A stretch of 64,000 bases of DNA from Actinokineospora baliensis (GTDB lineage: Bacteria > Actinomycetota > Actinomycetes > Mycobacteriales > Pseudonocardiaceae). Location: positions 3,279,001 to 3,343,000 of the forward strand of contig NZ_JAFBCK010000001.1 of the NCBI RefSeq assembly GCF_016907695.1, in the 5' to 3' direction. The stretch's first letter is position 1. Every line of letters begins with the position of its first letter. The translations under genes and the position numbers were made by a program. Below, in pieces: positions 16,554-24,808 of the stretch. Below the pieces are notes generated by a model, which was given only the letters and a program-made list of their open reading frames with translations, searched no databases and was not told the DNA's origin.

Positions 16554-17828
16554 GTGTCTTCAGACCAAGCCACCAGCAAGTCCTTATCCGAGCGGCCCGC
16601 CGAGGACGTGCTCGTCTTCGGCGCGTCGGACATGCAGGACCCGCACGCCGTGTACGACCGCCTGCGCGCGGAGTCGCCGGTGCGCGAGGTGCTGATGCCC
16701 AACGGGCTCAAGGTCTGGATGGTCACCAAGCACGCCGACGTCCGCACGGTCATGGCCGACCGGCGCTTCTCCAGCGACCTGGTGCACGGGCGCAAGCTGG
16801 TGGAGACCGGCTCCGACGTCCGGCCGACGCAAGAGGACTACGGTTCGCAGTTCGGCAGGCACATGCTTAACGTCGACCCGCCGGACCACACCCGGCTGCG
16901 CCGCTTCATGGCCAAGGCGCTCACCCCGCGCCGCATGGAGGGGCTCAAGCCCAACGTGCTGGCCCTGGTCGACGAGCTGCTCGACGCCTTCGACCCCTCC
17001 GGTGAGGTCGACCTGATCGGGCAGTTCGGCAGCCCGCTGCCGCTCACGGTCATCTGCGACCTGTTCGGCGTTCCGGCCAGCGACCGCTCCGACTTCCACC
17101 GCTGGGCGCTGGCCATCGGCACCGACTCGGCCCCGGTCGCGCTCACCTCCGACAACCGCTCGGACGAGGCCAAGTCCTCGGCGGCGGCGATGGCGGGCTA
17201 CCTGCTGGAGCTGATCGACCACAAGCAGCGCAACCCCGGCGACGACCTGCTCACCGCGCTGATCACCGCCCGCGACGAGGGCCAGGAGCTCACCGCGATC
17301 GAGGTGGTCTCGATGGCCTTCCTCACCCTGTTCGCCGGGCACGAGACCGTGGTCCACCTGATCGGCAACGGCACCCTGGCGCTGCTGACCCACCCCGAGC
17401 AGCTCGACCTGCTGCGCGGCGACCTGTCGCTGCTGCCCAACGCGGTCGAGGAGTTCCTGCGCTACGACGGCCCGGCGAACACCTCGATGATGCGGTACTC
17501 GATCGAGGACGTGGAGATCGGCGGGGTGACCATCCCGGCTGGCTCGTTCGTGGCCACCATCCTCACCTCCGCCAACCGCGACGACGAGTTCTTCCCGCAC
17601 GCGGCCACGATGGACATCACCCGGCCGATGGGCGGGCACATGACCTTCGGCCACGGCATCCACTACTGCGTCGGCGCGCCACTGGCCCGCATCGAGGGCA
17701 GGGTGGCCTTCGAGCGGCTGCTGACCCGCTACCCCAAGCTGCGCCTGGCCGTCGACCCGGAGCAGTTGGTGTGGCAGTCCAACACGCTCATCCGCGGTTT
17801 GAGCAGATTGCCCGTCCTGGTCGGCTGA
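16554..17828 (+). CDS. Cytochrome P450 (bacterial class I, CYP105/107-like)
   Basis: 424 residues. The I-helix motif AGHET is at 261-265, ExxR within EEFLR at 300-303, and the haem loop FGHGIHYCVG has its cysteine ligand at 372. It is soluble, needs ferredoxin and a reductase from elsewhere, and would hydroxylate or couple a small molecule. GTG 16554 follows GAGGAG. First plus-strand gene after the TetR gene and 31 bases before the GMC oxidoreductase gene, so it probably opens a tailoring sub-operon of the biosynthetic cluster. Product and substrate unknown. Confidence 0.93.
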   Translation: MSSDQATSKSLSERPAEDVLVFGASDMQDPHAVYDRLRAESPVREVLMPNGLKVWMVTKHADVRTVMADRRFSSDLVHGRKLVETGSDVRPTQEDYGSQFGRHMLNVDPPDHTRLRRFMAKALTPRRMEGLKPNVLALVDELLDAFDPSGEVDLIGQFGSPLPLTVICDLFGVPASDRSDFHRWALAIGTDSAPVALTSDNRSDEAKSSAAAMAGYLLELIDHKQRNPGDDLLTALITARDEGQELTAIEVVSMAFLTLFAGHETVVHLIGNGTLALLTHPEQLDLLRGDLSLLPNAVEEFLRYDGPANTSMMRYSIEDVEIGGVTIPAGSFVATILTSANRDDEFFPHAATMDITRPMGGHMTFGHGIHYCVGAPLARIEGRVAFERLLTRYPKLRLAVDPEQLVWQSNTLIRGLSRLPVLVG

Positions 17829-17859
17829 TCCGACCACCACGACACGAAGAAGCGGGTTC

Positions 17860-19365
17860 ATGACACACGATGTGATCGTCGTCGGCGCGGGCGCAGCGGG
17901 CTGCGTGGTGGCCAGCAGGCTCTCCGAGGACCCGACCCGCTCGGTCCTGCTGCTGGAGGCCGGCCCGCACTACGCCACCGAGTCGAGCTGGCCGACCGAC
18001 CTGCTCGACGGGCTCGGCTTCCCGCGCAGCCACGACTGGGGCTTCGCGAGCGCTCCGCTGACCCACGGCGGTCACACCTTCCCCATCCCGCGCGGCAAGG
18101 TCGTCGGCGGCTCCACGGCCGTCAACTACTGCGTCGCCCTGCGCAGCAGGCCCACCGACCACCGGGCGTGGGCGGCGCTGGGCCTGCCGCGCTGGGGGTG
18201 GGACGAGGTCCTGCCCGTCTACCAGGCCCTGGAGGTGGACCACGACAGCGAGCCGCGCACCCCGCCGGGGCGCACCCCGATCCGCCGGTACCCGCGCGAG
18301 GAGCTGACCGACTCCCAGGAGCGCTTCCTCACCGCCTGCGAGAAGGCGGGCTACGCGCTCGTCGACGACCACAACGCCCCCGACTCCCTCGGCGCCGGGC
18401 TCACCCCCCTCAACCAGGTCGGCGGCAGGCGCTACAACTCGGCTCTGGTGTACCTGGCCGACGCCGCAGACCGGCCCAACCTCACCATCCGCTCCGGCGC
18501 CGACGTCGATACCGTGCTGATCCGCGACGGCCGCGCGGTCGGCGTGCGGCTGGCCACCGGTGAGGAGTTGGCCGCCGAGCAGGTCGTGCTCAGCGCGGGC
18601 GCCTACGGCAGCCCGGCGATCCTGCTGCGCTCGGGGGTCGGCCCGGCGGAGCACCTGCGCGAGGTCGGTGTCGACCTCGTCGCCGACGTGCCGGGGGTCG
18701 GGGCGAACCTGCTGGAGCACCCGTCGACCCCGGCGATCTTCGCCACCGCCGGGGAGACCCCGGCGCGGCGGCCCGCCCCGCTGCGCACGATGCTCTCGAT
18801 CAAGACCAGCCGCGACGAGCCGGACGTGGACGTGCACATCCACGCCATGGCGACCATGCCGACGCGGTCCCCGCAGGGGCACCCCACCGGCTACGACCTG
18901 CTGATGACCTCGGCCCTGGTCGCCCCGCACTCGGTCGGCTCGGTCCGCTTGCGCTCCCGGGATGCTGGCGAGCTGCCCGTGGTCGACACCGGCATCTACC
19001 GCGACCCGCGCGACGCCGCCCGCGTCGCCCAGGGCCTGCGGGTGATCCGCGGGCTCGCCGAGCAGTCCCCGCTGGCGAGCCTGCTGGTCGGCGAGCGGCT
19101 GCCGGGGGCGTCGGTGGCCGACGCGGACCTCGTCGACGTGGTGCACGCGACGGTCGGCACCTACAACCACCCGGTCGGCACCTGCCGGATGGGCCGAACG
19201 GGTGATGTCGACGCGGTGCTCGACGAGACCTGTCGGGTGAGCGCGGTGCGCGACCTGCTGGTCATCGACGCGTCGGCGATCCCGGTCAGCCCGCGCTCGA
19301 CCACGACGCTGCCCGTGCTGATGCTGGCCGAGCGGGCCGTGGCGCTCAACTGGCCGAACCCGTGA
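17860..19365 (+). CDS. GMC-family FAD-dependent oxidoreductase
   Basis: 501 residues. The N-terminal ADP-binding motif is VIVVGAGAAGCVVASRL. The GMC signatures are PRGKVVGGSTAVNYCVALR and SAGAYGSPAILLRSGVGP, and the C-terminal catalytic His lies in YNHPVGTCRMG. The usual second catalytic residue (His or Asn in the final ...N-P/T-N... loop) appears as Thr in SPRSTTTLPVLMLAER, a possible divergence. Such enzymes oxidise alcohols to aldehydes or ketones with O2 or another acceptor. It lies 31 bases after the P450 gene, so the two may act in sequence (hydroxylation, then alcohol oxidation). Confidence 0.9.
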   Translation: MTHDVIVVGAGAAGCVVASRLSEDPTRSVLLLEAGPHYATESSWPTDLLDGLGFPRSHDWGFASAPLTHGGHTFPIPRGKVVGGSTAVNYCVALRSRPTDHRAWAALGLPRWGWDEVLPVYQALEVDHDSEPRTPPGRTPIRRYPREELTDSQERFLTACEKAGYALVDDHNAPDSLGAGLTPLNQVGGRRYNSALVYLADAADRPNLTIRSGADVDTVLIRDGRAVGVRLATGEELAAEQVVLSAGAYGSPAILLRSGVGPAEHLREVGVDLVADVPGVGANLLEHPSTPAIFATAGETPARRPAPLRTMLSIKTSRDEPDVDVHIHAMATMPTRSPQGHPTGYDLLMTSALVAPHSVGSVRLRSRDAGELPVVDTGIYRDPRDAARVAQGLRVIRGLAEQSPLASLLVGERLPGASVADADLVDVVHATVGTYNHPVGTCRMGRTGDVDAVLDETCRVSAVRDLLVIDASAIPVSPRSTTTLPVLMLAERAVALNWPNP

Positions 19366-19563
19366 CTCTGTGCACCCGTGCGGTCACCACCCGAACCGTG
19401 GGTGAGCGTCGCTAAACCGCTGTCTGGGGAGAAAAACGTACGAACGATCGGCCTTGTTGGGTACACTGACGCCCGAGGTCGACCGGCGGGGCAGGGTCCC
19501 GACCGGAGGGCATCGACCACCGGGCGCTGTGGTTGGGGGACTTTCGTGGCGGAGAGTCAGGGG

Positions 19564-20640
19564 ATGGGCGACTTGCTGTGCCTCGAGGACTGGCAACGGG
19601 CCGCTCAGGCCCGATTACCGGGGCCGACCTGGGGTTTTCTGGAGGGCGGCAGCGGCGCTGAGGTCACCGTCGCGGCCAACCGGGTCGCCTTCGACCGGCG
19701 GGTGCTGCGGCCGAGGGTGCTCGTCGACGTGACCAAGCCGGACCTGGGCACCTCGCTGCTCGGGGACCCGGTGCGCGCCCCGATCGCCATCGCGCCGATG
19801 GCCTACCACCGCCTCGTGCACCCCGACGGCGAGGTGGCGACCGCACACGCCGCGGGCGTGTGCGGTCTTCCGTTCGTGGTGAGCATGTTCGCCAGCCGCA
19901 CGCTGGCCGACATCGCCGCCGCCACCACCGCGCCGCTGTGGCTGCAGCTGTACTGGTTGCGCAAGCGCGACGCGCTCGTCGACCTCGTCCGCCGCGCCGA
20001 GGCCGCGGGCGTGCGCGCCCTCGTGCTGACCGTCGACGCGCCGCGCGTGGCCACCCGGCCGCGCGACCTGCGCTCCGGCTTCACCCTCCCGGCCGGGGTC
20101 ACGGCCGCCAATATCGACCCCGCCGCCATGAACGTGATGGCGCGAACGGGGGAATCCGGTTCGTCGATTCAGAGTCATTCCCGCGAGCAATTCGACGCCT
20201 CGATCACCTTCACCGATCTGGCCTGGTTGCGGGAACTGACGCCATTGCCGCTGCTGCTCAAGGGAATTCTCACCGCCGCCGATGCCGGGCTGGCCCTCGA
20301 CCACGGGGTGGACGGGATCGTCGTGTCCAACCACGGCGGACGCCAACTCGATTCAGCCATACCGGCTATTGACGCGCTCGAAGAGGTGGCCGAGGTGGTT
20401 TCCGGTCGGGTACCGGTGTTCGTGGACGGTGGCGTGCGCCGGGGCACCGATGTGCTCAAGGCGCTCGCGCTCGGCGCGGACGCGGTGCTGCTCGGCAGGC
20501 CGGTGCTGCACGGGTTGGCCGTCGCCGGTGCTGGTGGCGCGGCCGCGGTGCTCTCGACGCTGCGCGACGAACTGGAAGAGGCGATGGTGCTCTCCGGTGC
20601 GCCGCGACTGTCCGATGTCGACGCCGGGCTCGTCCGTTAG
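19564..20640 (+). CDS. hmo: 4-hydroxymandelate oxidase (FMN-dependent alpha-hydroxy acid oxidase)
   Basis: About 358 residues. The TIM-barrel alpha-hydroxy acid dehydrogenase fold is shown by LPGPTWGFLEGGSG, PIAIAPMAYHRL, WLQLYWLRKRDALVDLVRRAE, LLLKGILTAADA and the FMN/substrate loop GIVVSNHGGRQLDSA with the catalytic His. From memory these segments match 4-hydroxymandelate oxidases of glycopeptide clusters more closely than lactate oxidases. It would convert 4-hydroxymandelate to 4-hydroxybenzoylformate, step two of the Hpg pathway; steps one and three are encoded at 28341 and 34656. Start uncertain: ATG 19564 (GGAG nine bases upstream) fits family length; GTG 19546 is the alternative. About 200 bases upstream are free for a promoter. 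Confidence 0.88.
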   Translation: MGDLLCLEDWQRAAQARLPGPTWGFLEGGSGAEVTVAANRVAFDRRVLRPRVLVDVTKPDLGTSLLGDPVRAPIAIAPMAYHRLVHPDGEVATAHAAGVCGLPFVVSMFASRTLADIAAATTAPLWLQLYWLRKRDALVDLVRRAEAAGVRALVLTVDAPRVATRPRDLRSGFTLPAGVTAANIDPAAMNVMARTGESGSSIQSHSREQFDASITFTDLAWLRELTPLPLLLKGILTAADAGLALDHGVDGIVVSNHGGRQLDSAIPAIDALEEVAEVVSGRVPVFVDGGVRRGTDVLKALALGADAVLLGRPVLHGLAVAGAGGAAAVLSTLRDELEEAMVLSGAPRLSDVDAGLVR

Positions 20641-20705
20641 CACCTGTCGCGGCCGTACTGTCCCCATTCGACGGATACCACACGATTGGGTTTTTCCGTG
20701 TTCGG

Positions 20706-20718
20706 ATCGTCCGATGTA
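20706..20718 (+). repeat. 13-bp direct repeat, copy 1 (ATCGTCCGATGTA), operator-like
   Basis: Identical to the copy at 20922-20934 and containing the palindrome ATCG-TC-CGAT. Lies at the upstream side of the operon leader. Confidence 0.6.
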
Positions 20719-20921
20719 TCTACTGCTCGGTACGCGACTCCTGTTGGCAATCGTTGCGCGTTCACGTATTTTCTCGCTGTTCATTCGATCATTGTGTTGT
20801 GGTGTGACCGTACCGACGAAACCAGTTGCGCGAATCGCTTGCGGGATCGGGATTGCGCGCAGTAACGTGGTTGTGAGGGGTGAGTTGCCGGGGGCGCTGC
20901 CGCGCGGGCGCCGACGGTTTC

Positions 20922-20934
20922 ATCGTCCGATGTA
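20922..20934 (+). repeat. 13-bp direct repeat, copy 2 (ATCGTCCGATGTA), operator-like
   Basis: Second identical copy, about 130 bases upstream of the first gene of the central operon. An exact 13-base match by chance within 220 bases is unlikely, and the internal palindrome suggests a dimeric DNA-binding protein. Confidence 0.6.
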
Positions 20935-21064
20935 GACATGTGCGCCGGTGTTCGCCGCTGGTGCGACGCGATTGTTCGTCCGCAGACGATATGCGCTGAT
21001 CTGTCCCATAAGCGATCTTCATTCCCATTGTTGGGCATCGACGTTCGAATGAGGGGGAAACACC

Positions 21065-22489
21065 ATGCCGGGCGAGACCCACTTATCCCTGGTCGCCGAG
21101 GCGGCCGGGGCTCCCGCCACCGGGGAGTGGGTGGACGAGCTGCTGCTGGCCGGGGCCGACGGCGAGCTCGCGCTGTGGTTCGGCGCCCCGGTCGAGCGCC
21201 GGGCGCTGCGCGCGCTGGTCGACCAGCGCGAACAGGAGCTGCTGGCGGCCGGGCTGGCTCCCGGTGGGAGTGTCTCGCTGCGACTGCCACCCTCGCTCGG
21301 CTTCGTCAGCGTGCTGCTCGCCGCCTGGCGCACCGGTGCCCAGGTGTCCCTTTTGGACTACCGGCTCACCCAGCACGAGATCGACCAGGCGGTGGCCAGG
21401 CTGCGCCCGCAACTGCTCGTGCAGCCGAGCACGCCGGTCTCCGGTGCGCTGCGCGCGCTGTTCGACGTGGAGCCCGCGTACGTGCCCCAGGCGGGCGGTG
21501 AGCGCGCGGCCACCCCGCACTCGTTGATCCAGCTCAGCTCCGGGTCGACCGGCCCCTCGAAGATCATCGGCCGCACCGCGGCCGACGTGATCTCCGAGCT
21601 GGACCGCTACAACCGGATCGCGGGCATCCCGCAGCGCGGCGAGCGCGCCGTCGTGCTCGCGTCCATGGTGCACGTCCTCGGCCTGGTCGGCGGGCTGCTG
21701 CACGGCCTCAACGCTGGCGTCCCCATGGTGGTGCCGACCAGGGCCACCGTCGACGGCATCCTCAAGGCGCTGGCCGACGGCGACGAGCCGACCACGCTGA
21801 TCGGCGTCCCGTCGCAGGCCGAGATCCTCGCCGCGGTCGCCGAACCGCCCAAGCTGCCCGGTTTCCGCCGCATGATCACCGGCGGTGAGCTGGTGCGCGC
21901 CGAGCTGTGGCGCGCGTTGACCGAGGGCTACGGCATCACCCTGGGCAACATGTACGGGATGACCGAGCTCGGGGTCATCGCCACCGACATCGACGGCGAG
22001 CACCGGCCCGCGCTCACCCCGGCCCCCGGCATCGCCGTGCGGGTGGAAGGCGGCGAGGTGCTACTCAGCCGGGAGAGCTCGCCCTACCTCGGCCTGGTCG
22101 ACCCGTCCCGCTGGGCCGACGGCTGGCTGCACACCCGCGACGCGGGCGAGTTCGACGAGGCCACCGGCCGGGTCACCATCAAGGGCAGGCTCGACTCCCA
22201 GGTGTCCATCGGCGGTCTCAAGGTCGACCTCACCGAGGTCGAGCAGACCCTGGCCGAGGCGCCGGGGGTGGACGCCGCGGTGGTGCTCTACGACGAGGGG
22301 ATCCAGGCGTACGTGTCGGTCTCCGCGCTGGTCGGCCCCGGCGAGATCGACTCCTGGCTGCGCGAGCGGCTGGCCGCCTACAAGCGACCGCGCGCGGTGC
22401 ACGTGCTCGCCGCGATGCCGCGCACCTCCAGCGGCAAGCTCCTGCGCGACCGGGCCGCGTTGCGCTCCGCGGCCGCCAACAACGACTAG
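21065..22489 (+). CDS. AMP-dependent acyl/aryl-acid ligase A
   Basis: 474 residues, an adenylate-forming enzyme shorter than typical acyl-CoA synthetases (500-560). Core motifs: LIQLSSGSTGPSK (P-loop, A3), NMYGMTELG (A5), GWLHTRDAGEF (A7), GRLDSQVSIGGLKVDLTEVE (A8) and PRTSSGKLLRD with the catalytic Lys (A10). It would adenylate a carboxylic acid and load it on one of the two carrier proteins encoded next, or on CoA. Candidate substrates are 4-hydroxybenzoylformate, 4-hydroxymandelate, Hpg or a fatty acid; the sequence alone does not decide. First gene of the central operon, after the leader with paired repeats. ATG 21065 has AGGGGGAA upstream. Confidence 0.9.
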   Translation: MPGETHLSLVAEAAGAPATGEWVDELLLAGADGELALWFGAPVERRALRALVDQREQELLAAGLAPGGSVSLRLPPSLGFVSVLLAAWRTGAQVSLLDYRLTQHEIDQAVARLRPQLLVQPSTPVSGALRALFDVEPAYVPQAGGERAATPHSLIQLSSGSTGPSKIIGRTAADVISELDRYNRIAGIPQRGERAVVLASMVHVLGLVGGLLHGLNAGVPMVVPTRATVDGILKALADGDEPTTLIGVPSQAEILAAVAEPPKLPGFRRMITGGELVRAELWRALTEGYGITLGNMYGMTELGVIATDIDGEHRPALTPAPGIAVRVEGGEVLLSRESSPYLGLVDPSRWADGWLHTRDAGEFDEATGRVTIKGRLDSQVSIGGLKVDLTEVEQTLAEAPGVDAAVVLYDEGIQAYVSVSALVGPGEIDSWLRERLAAYKRPRAVHVLAAMPRTSSGKLLRDRAALRSAAANND

Positions 22490-22590
22490 CCACACCGGTC
22501 CCCGCCAGGCGCGGCCCCGCCCCGGGTCCGCGCAGGCGCGACCGCGCCCGCACCAGGGCCGGTCGCCAGTTCTGCGACGAGAGGAAAGCC

Positions 22591-22869
22591 ATGAGCAGCA
22601 AGGAAGAAGTCCGCGCGTTCGTCATCGAGGCGCTGGTCTCCCTGCAGTACGCGACGCCCGATGTCGCCGGGGACACCCAGCTCGGCCCGGCCGGGTTGGA
22701 CCTGGAGTCGCTGTCGATGGCCGAGCTGACCGTGCAGCTCGAGGACCGCTTCGGCGTCAAGATCGACGAGGACGAGATCGAGCAGGTCTCGCTGATGACC
22801 ATCGACGAGTTCGTCGCCGACGTCGCAGGCAGGCTCGAGCCGGTCGCCGAGGGCAGCGTTCGTGAGTGA
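22591..22869 (+). CDS. Acyl carrier protein 1
   Basis: 92 residues, acidic. The phosphopantetheine site is Ser40 in LDLESLSMAEL, so the usual DSL reads ESL but the serine is kept. The following helix TVQLEDRFGVKIDEDEIEQVSLMTIDEFV is a typical ACP recognition helix. It would carry acyl chains between the ligases and ketosynthases of this operon. ATG 22591 follows GAGGAAAG. Its last eight bases overlap the gene of carrier protein 2, so both are probably made in equal amounts by coupled translation. About 100 bases after ligase A. Confidence 0.92.
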   Translation: MSSKEEVRAFVIEALVSLQYATPDVAGDTQLGPAGLDLESLSMAELTVQLEDRFGVKIDEDEIEQVSLMTIDEFVADVAGRLEPVAEGSVRE

Positions 22870-23110
22870 GACCACCGCGGCACCCACCCGCCAGGACGTC
22901 GTGGAGATGATCTCCGGCTACCGCGCCCAGGTGTCCAAGGCCGACACCGAGGACCTCGACTCGCTCGAGCTGGCGTGGCTGCTGCACCAGGCCGAGCAGC
23001 GCTACGGCGTCGAGCTCGACCTCGACGACGCCGACCTGTCGCGGATGTACACGGTGGCCGGTGCCGCCGAGGTGCTCGCCGACCTGGTGGGTGGGCGCCG
23101 CGATGGCTGA
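22862..23110 (+). CDS. Acyl carrier protein 2 (short)
   Basis: 82 residues. The attachment serine is Ser34 in TEDLDSLELAWLLHQAEQRYG, a canonical DSLEL. The segment between helix 1 and the serine is about six residues shorter than in carrier protein 1, and the sequence is otherwise quite different, so the two are not recent duplicates and may serve different partners (for example starter and extender). Start GTG 22862 overlaps the end of carrier protein 1, and its stop overlaps the ketosynthase start at 23103. Confidence 0.88.
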   Translation: MSETTAAPTRQDVVEMISGYRAQVSKADTEDLDSLELAWLLHQAEQRYGVELDLDDADLSRMYTVAGAAEVLADLVGGRRDG

Positions 23111-24233
23111 GGGCGGGGTCGGCGTGGTCGTCACCGGGGTGGCCGCGCGCGCGGGCACCGGGTGGGACCTGGCCGCGTTGGGCGAGCGCACCGCGGCGGG
23201 TGACCCCGCCTTCACGCCGGTGACCCGCTTCGACGCGAGCCGCTACCGCACCGACCTCGCCGCGCAGTTGCCCGGGGACCCGGTGCTGGCCGACGAGCTG
23301 GTCTCGATCGTGGGCGCCGCCTGCGAGCAGGCCGGTCTCGGCGCGGCCGACCGCGTGGTCAGCCCGCTGCTGGTCGCCGTGCACGGCGACCCCGCGGTGG
23401 CGCGGCTGCCCGAGTCGGAGCGCACCGGCCCGGGCGCCATCGCCGCCTCGATCGCCCACCGGGCCGGGCTCGGTCCGACGCCCCGGGCGTACATGACCGC
23501 CTGCGTGGCGGCCAGCACCGCGGTCGCCGACGCGGCCACGATGATCACCCACGGCCGCGCGCAGCGGGTTGTGGTCGCCGCGGGGTACCTGGTGGAGGAG
23601 GACAACTTCGCCCTGTTCAACGCCGGGCGCTCGTTGGCGGGCGACGGGCAGGTGCGCCCGTTCAGCGCGGGTAGGCAGGGCATGCTGCTCGGCGACGGGC
23701 TCGCCGCGGTGGTGCTGGAGTCGGCCGAGGAGGCCGACCGGCGCGGCGCGACCCCGCTGGCCCGGATCGCGGGGTGGGGGCGGGCGGGTGACGCCTTCCA
23801 CATCACCCAGCCCGATCCCGAGGGCGGCGGCATGACCAGGGCCGTCACCGCGGCGCTGCGCAAGGCGGGCCGCGCGCCCGCCGACATCGGCTACATCAAC
23901 GCGCACGGCACCGGCACCGCGCAGAGCGACGCCGCGGAAACCGCCGCGCTGCACCGCGCGCTCGGCGCGGACGCGGCCCGGATCCCGGTGAGCTCCTCGA
24001 AGTCGGTGCACGGCCACACCCTGCAGGCGGGCGGTCTGCTGGAACTGGCGGTCACGGTGCACGCGCTGCGCACCGCCCGGCTGCCGGTCAACGCCGGGTA
24101 CGTCGGCCCGGACGACAAGTGCGGGCTGAACCTGGTCCTGGACCGACCGTTGGAGCGCGAGGTCGACTACGCGCTCACCGTCAACTCCGCCTTCGGCGGC
24201 GCGAACACGGCATTGGTGGTGGCGCGGGTATGA
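23103..24233 (+). CDS. Beta-ketoacyl synthase 1 (discrete, type II)
   Basis: 376 residues, thiolase fold, shorter than FabF (about 410). The triad is Cys134 in YMTACVAASTAVADA, His268 in INAHGTGT and His305 in KSVHGHTLQAGG, so it should be able to condense. The motif HGHTLQAGG in place of GHTLGAAG and the compact N-terminus set it apart from FabF; similar KSs occur in discrete aryl-polyene-type clusters. It would extend a carrier-bound starter. ATG 23103 overlaps the carrier protein 2 stop by eight bases, and the stop overlaps the next start by four. Confidence 0.9.
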   Translation: MAEGGVGVVVTGVAARAGTGWDLAALGERTAAGDPAFTPVTRFDASRYRTDLAAQLPGDPVLADELVSIVGAACEQAGLGAADRVVSPLLVAVHGDPAVARLPESERTGPGAIAASIAHRAGLGPTPRAYMTACVAASTAVADAATMITHGRAQRVVVAAGYLVEEDNFALFNAGRSLAGDGQVRPFSAGRQGMLLGDGLAAVVLESAEEADRRGATPLARIAGWGRAGDAFHITQPDPEGGGMTRAVTAALRKAGRAPADIGYINAHGTGTAQSDAAETAALHRALGADAARIPVSSSKSVHGHTLQAGGLLELAVTVHALRTARLPVNAGYVGPDDKCGLNLVLDRPLEREVDYALTVNSAFGGANTALVVARV

Positions 24234-24808
24234 CCGGCACCCTGACCTCCACTGTGGACTTGTCCACTGTGGACCTCGTGCTGCTCGCCGAGGCGCGGTG
24301 GCCGGGCGCGGACCCGACCGCCGAGCCCGCACCGCTGCCGGGGTTCGTCAACTCGTCCTTCGCCCCGCTGATCGCCCAGGCCGCAGACGACTGCCTGCGC
24401 CAGGTGCACGGCGAGGCCCCCGCCCCCGCCGACCGCGGCGACCGCACGGCGGTGGTCGTGGTGAGCACCCGCGGCGACCTCGGCACCGCGAGCGCCGTGG
24501 CGGCCGCGGTCGACGGCGGCAAACGGGTGCCGCCGATCCTGTTCTTCCAGTCGGTGGTCAACTCCGCGGCGGGCCGGGTCGCGCTGACCTGGGGCCTGCG
24601 CGGACCCGTCGTGTGCACCAGCCCGGTCGACGACCCGGTCGCCGACGCCGTTTCGGTCGCCGACCTGCTGCTGGCCGACGACGCCGCCGACGAGGTCCTG
24701 CTGGTGCTCGTCGAGCAGGGCGCCGAAGAGGCGACCGCTCTGCTGCTGGGCAGGGCAGCACCACCAGCAACCGCAGCGCCCACGAACGAGCAGAGGAGTT
24801 CGCAGTGA
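24230..24808 (+). CDS. Half-length ketosynthase-like protein without the catalytic cysteine
   Basis: 192 residues. The middle (PILFFQSVVNSAAGRVALTWGLRGP) aligns with the N-terminal half of ketosynthases, as in the family of beta-ketoacyl synthase N-terminal-like proteins found with discrete type II systems. In the usual nucleophile position the sequence reads VVCTSPVDDPVADA, so the Cys is replaced by Asp, and the C-terminal half with both histidines is absent. It is probably not a condensing enzyme. It may pair with ketosynthase 1 or 2 like a chain length factor, by inference. ATGA overlap with the KS1 gene. Confidence 0.75.
   Translation: MTGTLTSTVDLSTVDLVLLAEARWPGADPTAEPAPLPGFVNSSFAPLIAQAADDCLRQVHGEAPAPADRGDRTAVVVVSTRGDLGTASAVAAAVDGGKRVPPILFFQSVVNSAAGRVALTWGLRGPVVCTSPVDDPVADAVSVADLLLADDAADEVLLVLVEQGAEEATALLLGRAAPPATAAPTNEQRSSQ

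Larger units (their letters stand above)
20641..21064. promoter_or_regulatory. Long low-GC leader of the central biosynthetic operon with paired 13-bp repeats
   Basis: 424 bases, clearly lower in GC than the flanking genes, with no convincing gene on either strand. ATCGTCCGATGTA occurs twice on the plus strand (20706-20718 and 20922-20934), and each copy contains the perfect inverted repeat ATCG-N2-CGAT. AGGGGGAA just before ATG 21065 is the ribosome binding site. The layout suggests the main promoter of the 21-36 kb operon with a pair of regulator sites about 216 bases apart. Confidence 0.55.

Noticed and set aside
20781..21290. Possible small minus-strand genes in the leader of the central operon
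   Set aside because: They run into ligase A on the other strand, lack a ribosome site and have poor codon bias.
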